A stretch of 64,000 nt of DNA from JBBDRJ01 sp963766295 (lineage in GTDB: Bacteria; Actinomycetota; JAICYB01), in assembly GCA_963766295.1 (NCBI GenBank), contig CAVXYW010000001.1, forward strand, positions 310,001 to 374,000, read 5' to 3'. Positions 45,217 through 53,317 of this stretch are shown here, one piece after another. The stretch's first letter is position 1. Every line of letters begins with the position of its first letter. Under the pieces are notes generated by a model, which saw nothing but the letters and a program-made list of their open reading frames with translations, ran no database searches and was not told where the DNA came from. Both the position numbers and the translations under genes were made by a program.

Positions 45217-45509
45217 TGTCCGTGATCCGGTCCGGTCTTTTCATACCGCTGGTGCTGGTCGCGATGCTCGCGGCCGTGCTCGGCTTCGTCGTAACGCGCG
45301 AGATCGCACCGGACGCACCGACCACCTCCGCCCGGCTGAGCGTGGTCGCACTTCCTTCGGAACCCACACCGAGCCCACAGCCATCGCCGGAAGCCGAAGA
45401 GACCTCGACGCCGTCTGGCGGTGGCCGTAGAAGTGCTCGCGACCCGCGGTGTCCGTCCGGCTGCGAATGCACGTATCCGACCGGCGGGATCGTGATCATC
45501 TGCCGATGA
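45213..45509 (+). CDS. Small membrane protein with CxC-x10-C tail (copy B1)
   Basis: A 98-residue protein: N-terminal membrane helix (FIPLVLVAMLAAVLGFVV), a Pro/Ser/Glu-rich linker, and a C-terminal SGCECTYPTGGIVIICR. The pattern C-x-C-x10-C is shared exactly with the protein at 46169. Overlaps both neighbours, so the four genes are probably one transcript. The Cys-rich knot could bind a metal or form a disulphide. No homolog was recognised. Confidence 0.62.
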   Translation: MMSVIRSGLFIPLVLVAMLAAVLGFVVTREIAPDAPTTSARLSVVALPSEPTPSPQPSPEAEETSTPSGGGRRSARDPRCPSGCECTYPTGGIVIICR

Positions 45510-46153
45510 CGACTCGAGAACCGCCTCGAGAACCGCCAACAGAACAGTCGGGCGGCGTCGACGAGCCAACGCAGGCAATGCCGGAACCTTCGGGCACCGA
45601 GGAACAGTCGACGCGGCAGATGCCGACGCCTTCGGGTCGACCATCGACATCCCCGCCGACGCAGCGGATCGCGCTTCCACCCGATCGGCGTGCGCGTTGG
45701 ATCGGGGCAGCTGGCGTCGTTCTGGTCTTGGTTTCGTTGCTCGCTGCCGGCTACGCCGGATACCAGACCAACCAAGAAGCCGACGACGTCATCGCCAGCG
45801 GGCGGGTAACGCCGGACGGTGGCGGTTTGACCTTCGACAACGGTGGCCGGATCTCGTTCCCGCCTGGAGCGCTCTCGACGGCGGCGACGATCACGGTGCG
45901 ACGGGTCAGGATCGACCGAAGGGTTCAGCTCGATCGCGAGGGCGAGGCGCCGATCACCTACGAGCGCGGGGAGCTAGCCGCTTACGCTTTCGAACCGAGC
46001 GATCAGACATTTCTGAAAGACATTACGATCGAGCTTCCGGCGCCCAACGGCGGAGCCTTACTGATCGCCCGAGGCAACACGCTTCGCGTTATCCCCGCCG
46101 AGCGGCGCGAAAGCACGATCGTGATCACAACCCAACAACTTTCCTTTGGATAG
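45506..46153 (+). CDS. Membrane protein with ZU5-like ectodomain (copy A2)
   Basis: A 215-residue paralog of the gene at 44593: Pro/Thr-rich cytoplasmic lead (about 70 residues), helix IGAAGVVLVLVSLLAAGYAG, then VTPDGGGLTFDNGGRISFPP and a mostly beta domain ending VITTQQLSFG. The PDGG and PPGAL positions match ZU5-like strands. ATG overlaps the previous stop (ATGA). Confidence 0.65.
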   Translation: MTTREPPREPPTEQSGGVDEPTQAMPEPSGTEEQSTRQMPTPSGRPSTSPPTQRIALPPDRRARWIGAAGVVLVLVSLLAAGYAGYQTNQEADDVIASGRVTPDGGGLTFDNGGRISFPPGALSTAATITVRRVRIDRRVQLDREGEAPITYERGELAAYAFEPSDQTFLKDITIELPAPNGGALLIARGNTLRVIPAERRESTIVITTQQLSFG

Positions 46154-46168
46154 CCGAGTGACCTGCAA

Positions 46169-46516
46169 ATGAGTGGACGACGGATCTCGCTGATCTTCGT
46201 CGGCGTGGTCGTGGCTGCCGTGGTCGGCTGGCTTGTCGGTTCTCAGTTGCGCGATGCGCTTTCGGGTCGCTACGACGTTGCCGTCTCGGTGGTCGGCGAG
46301 GGAGCCGAACTGGCAACCCCGACACCGCCGCCTGAAGAGTCTGTATCGCCGTCGGTCTCGCCAAGTGCAACGCCCACCGACGAGCCGCGGCGCACGCGTC
46401 CGCCGAGTGTGATCTGTGAAGGCGAACCGCCGGGCGACAACTGCGACTGCGATCTTAAGGACGGCGACTTCCAGTGGGTGTGTCCTATACCGGACGACCA
46501 AGACGCGGACGAGTGA
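46169..46516 (+). CDS. Small membrane protein with CxC-x10-C tail (copy B2)
   Basis: A 115-residue paralog of the gene at 45213: membrane helix (ISLIFVGVVVAAVVGWLVG), Pro/Ser/Thr linker, and DNCDCDLKDGDFQWVCP with the same C-x-C-x10-C spacing. It completes an A-B-A-B array after ino1. The acidic DDQDADE end is unlike B1. Function unknown. Confidence 0.62.
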   Translation: MSGRRISLIFVGVVVAAVVGWLVGSQLRDALSGRYDVAVSVVGEGAELATPTPPPEESVSPSVSPSATPTDEPRRTRPPSVICEGEPPGDNCDCDLKDGDFQWVCPIPDDQDADE

Positions 46517-46519
46517 CAG

Positions 46520-47530
46520 CTAACTCCCGGGCGCCAGCTCTCGCATCGTGCGCCACGCCACCTCGGGGTCGGGCCAGAAGATGTGCACGGCCGGAGTAGT
46601 GACGCCAGCATTCATGAAGGCCTTTAGTCGTCCACGGACTTCGTCGGCCGAGCCGGCTACGACCAAGGCGTTCAAGATGTCGTCCGAAACGGCGGCTCGG
46701 GATGCTGCTCGGTCCTTGGCCGCTCGTCCGGCTCGCACTCCTTCGACGACATCGCCGTAGCCCTGCCACGTGAAGAAGGTGTCGTAACCCGGAGCAACTA
46801 TGTACGCACCGAACCCGTGGGCGAACGCCTCGCGGACCTGTTGTGGATCGTCGGTGACCGCGCACTGCACTCGCATCACAACTTCGATGTCGTTCGGGTC
46901 CTTGCCCGCACGCTCGGCTCCCTTCCGCACCTCGGCCACGACTTTGGGTACGTGCTCCTCGCCGAGCATGTTGATGATCACGCCGTCCGCTTTCTCGCCG
47001 GCCAGCTGCAACATCTTTTTGTTGAGCGCTCCCAGATAGATAGGTATCGGCTGACGTGGGCCGGGCATCATGCGGTAGCCGTTCACCTTCACGACTTCGC
47101 CATCGAAGGTCACCTTCTCGCCGGCGAACATCTGACGCAGCACCTCGATTGTCTCTTCGGCACGCTTCAGGGGCTTGCCGTAATCGGCGTCGTTCCAGTC
47201 GCTGACGATCTGAGGCGACGAGACACCAATGCCGCATATAGCGCGACCTCCGCCCGACATCGCATCCATCGTCGAAGCGGCCATCGCGAGCAGCGCCGGT
47301 CCCCTGATGTTCATGGGGACGACGGCCGTACCGATGCGGAGCCTCTCCGTCGCAAGACCGACGGCCGCTCCGAGCGCGAACGCATCGTTGCCGCCGACCT
47401 CGGGAACCCAGGCCGAGTCGTAGCCGAGATCCTCGGCTTCCTTCGCGAAAGCAACGTTGTCGCGGAAGGAGAGCCCCGAGGGAGCCATCGACACCGCTAA
47501 TCCGCTCACGCGGGCAACTGTGCCCGACAC
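46520..47530 (-). CDS. LLM-class (F420-dependent-like) oxidoreductase
   Basis: A 336-residue TIM-barrel oxidoreductase of the luciferase-like family. FAKEAEDLGYDSAWVPEVGG, LRIGTAVVPMNIRGPALLAM, GIGVSSPQIV and PIYLGALNKKMLQLAGEKADGV are family blocks. Many actinobacterial members use F420H2. Substrate unknown; context gives no clue. Convergent with the small CxC gene and followed by the CCA transferase on the same strand. Confidence 0.85.
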   Translation of the reverse strand: MSGTVARVSGLAVSMAPSGLSFRDNVAFAKEAEDLGYDSAWVPEVGGNDAFALGAAVGLATERLRIGTAVVPMNIRGPALLAMAASTMDAMSGGGRAICGIGVSSPQIVSDWNDADYGKPLKRAEETIEVLRQMFAGEKVTFDGEVVKVNGYRMMPGPRQPIPIYLGALNKKMLQLAGEKADGVIINMLGEEHVPKVVAEVRKGAERAGKDPNDIEVVMRVQCAVTDDPQQVREAFAHGFGAYIVAPGYDTFFTWQGYGDVVEGVRAGRAAKDRAASRAAVSDDILNALVVAGSADEVRGRLKAFMNAGVTTPAVHIFWPDPEVAWRTMRELAPGS

Positions 47531-47555
47531 CGCCCTTGCCTCGCCAATCGCCGGC

Positions 47556-49022
47556 TTAAGAGTCCTCTTCGTCGGCTTCGGCTCGCGACGCTTCAGCGAG
47601 CTCGGTGGCTTCTTCGATGGCGACTTTGGGAGTCAGCCCCCGTTCGGACGCCCAGCGTTCGAGCTCTTTGAAGGCTTCTTTGCGGCCGAGCGGTCCGCGC
47701 TCGAGCCGGAGCTCGGTCAGGAAGGACAAGGCCTCGCCGACGTCACGCGAAGGCGTAAGACCGAAGAAGGCCATGACGTCGTGGCCGTCCAGCGGAGGAC
47801 GGATCTTCGATAGCTCTTCCTTCTCGGTGAGCTCGGCTATGCGCGCCTCGAGTGCATCCATCCGCTCTTGCAGCTCGCGGGCCTTTTGCTTGTTGCGGGT
47901 CGTGCAGTCGGCGCGAACCAACGAGTTGAGCTGATCCAAAAGGTGGCCGGCGTCCCGGACGTACCGACGAACGGCTGCATCGGTCCAACCCAAGCGGTAG
48001 GTGTGGAAACGAAGATGCAGGAAGACGAGCTTTCGAACGTCCTCCACGATGGCATTCGGGTAGCGCAGTTCCTTCAGCCGCTCGTTGGTCATGCGAGCAC
48101 CGACGACCTCGTGATGATGAAACGTAACGCCGTCACCCGAGAATTCACGGGTCGCGGGTTTGCCGATGTCGTGCATCAATGCGGCAAGACGCGATACAAG
48201 GTTCGCTGGCACTCCCTCGACTACGGCGAACGTGTGGTTAAGAACGTCCTTGTGCCGGTGCACGGGGTCCTGCTCCATCGCGAGCGCGGGCAGCTCACCG
48301 ATGACGTGATCGGCGAGCCCGGTTCGGACCATCAGATCCAAACCGATGGACGGGCGCCGGGAGACGAGGAGCTTCGAGAGCTCGTCGCGGACACGTTCGC
48401 GTGACACGATCGACAAGCGATCGCGCATGCGGACTGTCGCTTCGACGACTTCGTCGGCGACCTCGAACTCGAGCGCTGCCGCGAAACGGCAAGCGCGAAG
48501 CATCCGCAGCGGATCGTCCGTGAATGCCTGCTCGGGCTGCGAAGGCGTTCTTAAGATCTTCAAACGTAAATCCTGAAGACCTCCGGTCGGGTCGAAGACC
48601 TCGCCGGTTGGGATCTTCACGGCGATCGCGTTCACCGTGAAGTCGCGACGCGAGAGATCGGAGCGTATGTCGGGAGCGAAGTGCACCTCGGGCTTGCGTG
48701 AGTCCTCGACGTACCACTCCTCGCGGTAGGTGGTGATCTCGACGGTGCGCCCGCCGACCTTCGCGCCGATCGTCCCGAACTTCACGCCTTGCATCCACAG
48801 CTCGTCGGCCCAACCGCGCAGGAGCGGGAGCATCTGGGACGGCCGGGCGTCGGTGGCGATGTCGAGATCTGGCAAGGCTGAACGGGAGCCGAGCAGCCAA
48901 TCACGTACGCAGCCGCCGACCAACCAGGTTTCGAAACCTGCGTCGGCGAAGCGCTTGCCGATGTCCGTCGCAACTTCGGCGTCGGCGATCAGCTCGGGGA
49001 TACGGGGAGCGGTGTCGCTCAT
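47556..49022 (-). CDS. CCA tRNA nucleotidyltransferase with HD domain
   Basis: Adds CCA to tRNA 3' ends. The 488 residues start with the class II head: LVGGCVRDWLLGSRSALPDLDIATDARP, then RRDFTVNAIAV and DPTGGLQDL, RNA-binding head and neck (DDPLRMLRACRFAAAL), and an HD domain (AALMHDIGKP, HHHEVVGA). Orthologous to mycobacterial pcnA, whose neighbours here are the same as in Mycobacterium. It is needed because the tRNA at 33296 does not encode CCA. Confidence 0.93.
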   Translation of the reverse strand: MSDTAPRIPELIADAEVATDIGKRFADAGFETWLVGGCVRDWLLGSRSALPDLDIATDARPSQMLPLLRGWADELWMQGVKFGTIGAKVGGRTVEITTYREEWYVEDSRKPEVHFAPDIRSDLSRRDFTVNAIAVKIPTGEVFDPTGGLQDLRLKILRTPSQPEQAFTDDPLRMLRACRFAAALEFEVADEVVEATVRMRDRLSIVSRERVRDELSKLLVSRRPSIGLDLMVRTGLADHVIGELPALAMEQDPVHRHKDVLNHTFAVVEGVPANLVSRLAALMHDIGKPATREFSGDGVTFHHHEVVGARMTNERLKELRYPNAIVEDVRKLVFLHLRFHTYRLGWTDAAVRRYVRDAGHLLDQLNSLVRADCTTRNKQKARELQERMDALEARIAELTEKEELSKIRPPLDGHDVMAFFGLTPSRDVGEALSFLTELRLERGPLGRKEAFKELERWASERGLTPKVAIEEATELAEASRAEADEEDS

Positions 49023-49151
49023 GGGTCCAGGCTACGCGCAGAACGACGATGCCCTGCGGAAGCAAGAATTGTGAGCGCTGGAGATACGCCCTCACGCCGC
49101 AGCGAAGCGGAGGCGCAGAAAAAGGAAGCCGCTATCTAGCTGTGTACGTAA

Positions 49152-50231
49152 CTACGCGACGCCCGCCTTGCGCATGGCAAGGGTCAGGTCGTGCGGGTTC
49201 GAAGATGCGTGCAGCGCGTCGTCCATCGTCACCATGTTGGCCTCGAAGAGCTCGAGCAGGTGCTGATCGAACGTCTGCATCCCGTAGAAGTCACCCTCGG
49301 CGATGATGTCGGGGATCATCCGCGTCTGATCGGGATCCACGATCGCTTCGAAAACTCGCCCGTTGGCCACCAGGGTCTCGACGGCGGGCATACGTCCACT
49401 ACCATCGGCACGCGGGAGAAGCCTCTGCGACACGATGCCGTTGAGAGCTCCCGCAAGCGAGTGGCGGACCTGTCGCTGCCTCTCGGTCGGGAAGAACTCG
49501 ACGATGCGGTTGACCGTCTCCTGACAGTCAGTGGTGTGCAATGTCGAGATAACTAGGTGTCCGGTCTCGGCTGCAGCCAGCGCGGCCCAAACCGTGTCGG
49601 GGTCGCGCATCTCACCAACGAAGATCACGTCGGGGTCTTGCCGCAAGACGTGACGAAGGCCGGCCGCGAACGACTCCGTGTCCGTGCCGACTTCACGCTG
49701 GTTGATGAGCGAATTCTTGTCCGAGTGAAGAATCTCGATCGGATCTTCGAGTGTGACGATCACGCACGCTCGGGTGGAGTTGATGTGGTTGATCATCGCG
49801 GCGCAGGTCGTCGTCTTGCCCGAGCCGGTCGGACCGGTGACGAGCACCAGGCCGCGCGGTTCGGAGGCGAGCCGCTTGACCGCTTCGGGCAGATGTAGGG
49901 AATCCAGAACCGGCGGAGCAGGAAGAACACGCCTCATCGCGATTCCGACGACACCGCGCTGCCGGTAGACGTTGACGCGGAAGCGTCCAAGACCGGGAAC
50001 GGAGTGCGCGAAGTCGGCACCACCTGTGTACTCGAAAGGAGTTGCGAGGTTGGCCGGGATGATCTCGCGAGCGATCGCTTCGACGTCCTCGGGTTCGAGG
50101 ACGCGGATGCCGTCGACCTCCGAGATGTCACCCTGAACGCGGATAACGGGCGGGTGCCCGACCTTCAGGTGAAGGTCCGAACCTCCGGCATTGACGAGTT
50201 TCTTGAGAAAACGATCGAGGTCAGTGCTCAA
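49152..50231 (-). CDS. pilT: Type IV pilus retraction ATPase PilT-like
   Basis: A 359-residue AAA+ motor. I use TTG 50231, preceded by GGAGGG, because the protein then begins (M)STDLDRFLKKLVNAGGSDLHLKVG, the PilT N-terminus; ATG 50279 would add 16 residues. It has PAS-like N-terminal domain, Walker A VTGPTGSGKTTTCAAMI, Asp box, ALRQDPDVIFVGEMRDPDTV-like segment (Walker B), and the His box TGHLVISTLHTTD. No other pilus gene is near it, so it may be part of a scattered pilus set or act in another system. Function in retraction is known for the family. Confidence 0.88.
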   Translation of the reverse strand: MSTDLDRFLKKLVNAGGSDLHLKVGHPPVIRVQGDISEVDGIRVLEPEDVEAIAREIIPANLATPFEYTGGADFAHSVPGLGRFRVNVYRQRGVVGIAMRRVLPAPPVLDSLHLPEAVKRLASEPRGLVLVTGPTGSGKTTTCAAMINHINSTRACVIVTLEDPIEILHSDKNSLINQREVGTDTESFAAGLRHVLRQDPDVIFVGEMRDPDTVWAALAAAETGHLVISTLHTTDCQETVNRIVEFFPTERQRQVRHSLAGALNGIVSQRLLPRADGSGRMPAVETLVANGRVFEAIVDPDQTRMIPDIIAEGDFYGMQTFDQHLLELFEANMVTMDDALHASSNPHDLTLAMRKAGVA

Positions 50232-50337
50232 ATTGTCCCTCCGGACAGCCCACAGCCATCTTTTGGATATATCGGGCATCAGGCAGCCCGCTTGAGTCAC
50301 ACCTCCTGAAGGCCGCCTGAAGCGAGGGCGGCGGCCC

Positions 50338-51381
50338 TCAGCTACGGCGTCCGCCGATGGCTGCCGCCCTCTCGAGCCAGCGCACGGATTCCGGCGGACT
50401 GGCATACGCACTGTCCAGCTCCGCCCCCAGGACGTGGCGAGGCTCGTCGGCGCCTAGGAGAGCTTCGATCGTGGCGCCGGCCGACCAAGCCAAGGCGTCC
50501 AGGTCGTACCCGCCTTCGAGCACGCACACCGGCCCCGGCTTACCCCAGCCGCTGATCCGCTTTGCGAACCGATGGAAAGCTCCGGCGTGCAGGCGCATCA
50601 TGCATAGCGGATCTTGAGCGTGTGCGTCGTAGCCGGCCGAGACCAGGACCAGCTCGGGATCGAAATCCGCGACCACCGGATCGATGAGCTCGGAGAAGGC
50701 TCGTTCGTAAATGTCCTCCGCCGTGCCGGCCGGCAGCGGGACGTTGAGCGTGTAACCAAGACCTTCTCCCTCGCCGCGCTCAGTAGCGTCACCCGAGCCC
50801 GGATACCACGGATATTGGTGGAGCGACACGTAAAGAACGGAAGGATCGCTCCAGAAGATCTCTTGTGTTCCGTTGCCGTGATGTGCGTCCCAATCGATGA
50901 TCGCGACGCGATCGAGTCCGCGGTCGTTGATCGCCCATCTCGCAGCGATGGCAACGTGATTGGTCAGACAGAAGCCCATCGGCCTCCGTGGCCGCGCGTG
51001 ATGGCCGGGCGGACGCATACAAACGAACGCCGACGACCAGGTTCCGTCCAACACTTTTCCGACTGCATCCACTGCACCTTGTGAGGCCCGCAAGGTTGCA
51101 TCGAGGGAGCCCGGACCCATCGACGTGTCGAGGTCGATGCGGCCGCCGCCTTGCTTGTCCAGCTCTTCCAACAAGTCGACGAGCGCCGGCTCGTGTGCGA
51201 GTTCGATGAGCTCACGATCGGCCGCGTCTGGCTCGTGAACGTCGAGCGAGTCCAGCAGCTGGGTCGATCGAAGGTGATCGAAGATCGCGCGCACACGGCT
51301 CGCGTCCTCGGGGTGTCCGGGATGGTTCTCGTGTTGCAACGAGCTTTCGTGCTGGACGAAACCGACGGTGGCGCTAGTCAT
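50338..51381 (-). CDS. Histone-deacetylase/acetoin-utilisation family protein
   Basis: A 347-residue deacetylase of the arginase-deacetylase fold. I use ATG 51381, which overlaps the DedA stop (ATGA), giving MTSATVGFVQHESSL. Zinc and catalytic residues are in MRPPGHHARPR (His-His), DWDAHHGNGTQEIFW (Asp), SAGYDAHAQDPL and EGGYDLDALAWS. Bacterial relatives remove acetyl groups from proteins, polyamines or other amines. Substrate unknown. Confidence 0.9.
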   Translation of the reverse strand: MTSATVGFVQHESSLQHENHPGHPEDASRVRAIFDHLRSTQLLDSLDVHEPDAADRELIELAHEPALVDLLEELDKQGGGRIDLDTSMGPGSLDATLRASQGAVDAVGKVLDGTWSSAFVCMRPPGHHARPRRPMGFCLTNHVAIAARWAINDRGLDRVAIIDWDAHHGNGTQEIFWSDPSVLYVSLHQYPWYPGSGDATERGEGEGLGYTLNVPLPAGTAEDIYERAFSELIDPVVADFDPELVLVSAGYDAHAQDPLCMMRLHAGAFHRFAKRISGWGKPGPVCVLEGGYDLDALAWSAGATIEALLGADEPRHVLGAELDSAYASPPESVRWLERAAAIGGRRS

Positions 51382-52007
51382 TCGCGCCTCCGCATTACCT
51401 CCCCGGCCAAGCGTTTGCTCATCCTCCGATACGTGATGTACACGCCGGCGAAGAACAGGACGAATATCGCCACGCCGGCCCAGCCGAGCGCCGACTTCAC
51501 AAGCTGCAAGGATCCCGAGAACGCGAACCCGGCGGCCGGTACGGCCACGGCCCAGATAGCGGCGGCAACGGCAACGGCGAAGAGGAATGCCGGGTAACGC
51601 ATCCGCGCCAGGCCCGCGGCAAAAGTGTTGACCGTGCGTATGACGGGAGCCAGGCGTCCGAATGTTACGGCCCACATGCCGTACTCCTGGAAGTATCGGT
51701 CGACACGCGCGAGTCGGTCGTCCGGGAAGAAGCGTTTGCCCCAGCGGTCGAGGACCTTGCGGCCCCAAAACCGTCCGATGCTGTATCCGATCGAGTCGCC
51801 GATGATCGCGCCGAAGAAAGCCAGGATGACGACGGGCGCCAGGTCCAGTTCGCTGCGCTCGACGTAAAAGCCGGCAAGCAGAAGAACGACGTCTCCCGGG
51901 ATGATCGCGCCTATGAAGGCCGAGTTCTCCAACAACCCCAGGACAAACACGATCAGATAGCCGTAGCTCTCGAAATACGGCTCGACGAAGTCGATAACGC
52001 TTTCCAT
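51378..52007 (-). CDS. DedA-family membrane protein (VTT domain)
   Basis: A 209-residue membrane protein with about five helices. The DedA/VTT motifs are LENSAFIGAIIPGDVVLLLAG, GDSIGYSIGRFWGRKVLDRWG and GRLAPVIRTVNTFAAGLARM. Family members act on membrane lipid flipping and proton-coupled uptake. Downstream, translation probably reinitiates on the deacetylase gene. Divergent from the Nudix gene by 37 bp. Confidence 0.9.
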   Translation of the reverse strand: MESVIDFVEPYFESYGYLIVFVLGLLENSAFIGAIIPGDVVLLLAGFYVERSELDLAPVVILAFFGAIIGDSIGYSIGRFWGRKVLDRWGKRFFPDDRLARVDRYFQEYGMWAVTFGRLAPVIRTVNTFAAGLARMRYPAFLFAVAVAAAIWAVAVPAAGFAFSGSLQLVKSALGWAGVAIFVLFFAGVYITYRRMSKRLAGEVMRRRE

Positions 52008-52044
52008 CGCCTAGACATCGTGCCCGTGATGGGATACTTCCGCC

Positions 52045-52530
52045 ATGACCCCGTCAGCCGGGGGTGCACGTCCCGATCCCAAGAAGTGGCCAGTGCGACG
52101 CGCCGAGTCGTACGGAGGCGTGGTGTTCCGTCTGGGCGACGGCGAGCTGGAGGTTGCACTCATCCGCACCAAGAACCTGCGTGAGAAGGACGTGTGGTCG
52201 CTGCCCAAAGGGGGCCGCGAAGAGGGCGAAGACGCAACCTCGGCCGCGTTGCGCGAGGTTCGGGAAGAAACCGGACTGGACGCGGAGATCGTCGCTCCGC
52301 TGGAGAACATCACCTACTGGTTCATCTGGCCTCCGGAGCAGATTCGATACAGGAAGACCGTTCACCTATACCTGATGCGCGCAACCGGCGGTGACATAGC
52401 CGACCACGACGACGAGGTTGAGGAGGTTGGTTGGTTCCCCATCTCGCAGGCGATTCGGCGACTCACCTACAAGACAGATCAGGGCGTTCTCCAAAGCGCC
52501 GCGGAACTCGCCGCGCGCGTCGTGACCTAA
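52045..52530 (+). CDS. Nudix hydrolase
   Basis: A 161-residue Nudix protein. The Nudix box is GGREEGEDATSAALREVREE followed by TGLD (GX5EX7REUXEEXGU). VEDGGVVFRLGDGELEVALI-like strands open it. The substrate is probably a nucleoside diphosphate derivative. It corresponds to mycobacterial Rv3908, next to pcnA. Start ATG 52045. Confidence 0.9.
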   Translation: MTPSAGGARPDPKKWPVRRAESYGGVVFRLGDGELEVALIRTKNLREKDVWSLPKGGREEGEDATSAALREVREETGLDAEIVAPLENITYWFIWPPEQIRYRKTVHLYLMRATGGDIADHDDEVEEVGWFPISQAIRRLTYKTDQGVLQSAAELAARVVT

Positions 52531-52558
52531 TTGGCGAGCTAATTGGTTAGCTAGCCGC

Positions 52559-53317
52559 TTGCGAACTCTCATCGCGGCACTCATCGGGTTCGGCTCGGGC
52601 ATCGCATCCGGCGCCTTCGGCATCGGCGGTGCGCTGCTTTCGACACCAGGGATCCGCTGGGCGCTCGATGCTCCGGCATTGATCGCGGTGGGCACGACGC
52701 TCCCAGTGATCATCCCGACGGCGCTGACGGGCCTTGTCGCCTACGTAAAAGGAAAGATGGTTGATACCAGGAGCGCGTTCGTAGCGGCTTCCGCCGGCGG
52801 CGTGTTCGCGATCTTCGGAGCGCTCGTTACTCAAGCCGTAGCCGGTGAAGCGCTGTTGATCACAACGGCGGTTCTGATCTTCGTCCTGTCTGTGCGGATG
52901 CTTCCTCGTCGTGCGGAAGAGACTCCACATCCTCGTTTCCGTCCAACGGTTCCCGTCCTCCTTGTGATTGGGGCGATCTCGGGGTTCGTGGCAGGTCTGT
53001 TGGGCGTGGGCGGTGGGGTGATCCTTGTTCCAGTGTTGACCGTCTTGCTGCGCTTCCCGGTGAAGACGGCCCTCGGCACGTCGCTGGCGGTTGTCGCGGC
53101 TCAGGCCATCCCCGGGACGGTGACTCACGCGATCATCGGCAACATCGATTGGGCCATAGCCGGCGGACTCGTGATCGGTGTCATTCCCGGCGCTCGTATC
53201 GGTTCACGGATGGCGGTTGCGGCCGAAGATCGAAAGCTACGGACCGTCGTCGCGATCGCCATGGCCGTGCTGGCCATCGCGTTCGCCGTCACCGAGATCC
53301 GCGCACTGGATTCATGA
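52559..53317 (+). CDS. TSUP (TauE/SafE) family membrane transporter
   Basis: A 252-residue membrane protein with about eight helices in two repeats; signatures are GSGIASGAFGIGGALLSTP and GFVAGLLGVGGGVILVPVL. The family exports sulphur compounds or organic anions. TTG 52559 is the start. Its stop overlaps the DUF6049 gene by 4 bp. It is absent from the usual mycobacterial Nudix-DUF6049-MviN order and looks like an insertion. Confidence 0.85.
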   Translation: MRTLIAALIGFGSGIASGAFGIGGALLSTPGIRWALDAPALIAVGTTLPVIIPTALTGLVAYVKGKMVDTRSAFVAASAGGVFAIFGALVTQAVAGEALLITTAVLIFVLSVRMLPRRAEETPHPRFRPTVPVLLVIGAISGFVAGLLGVGGGVILVPVLTVLLRFPVKTALGTSLAVVAAQAIPGTVTHAIIGNIDWAIAGGLVIGVIPGARIGSRMAVAAEDRKLRTVVAIAMAVLAIAFAVTEIRALDS

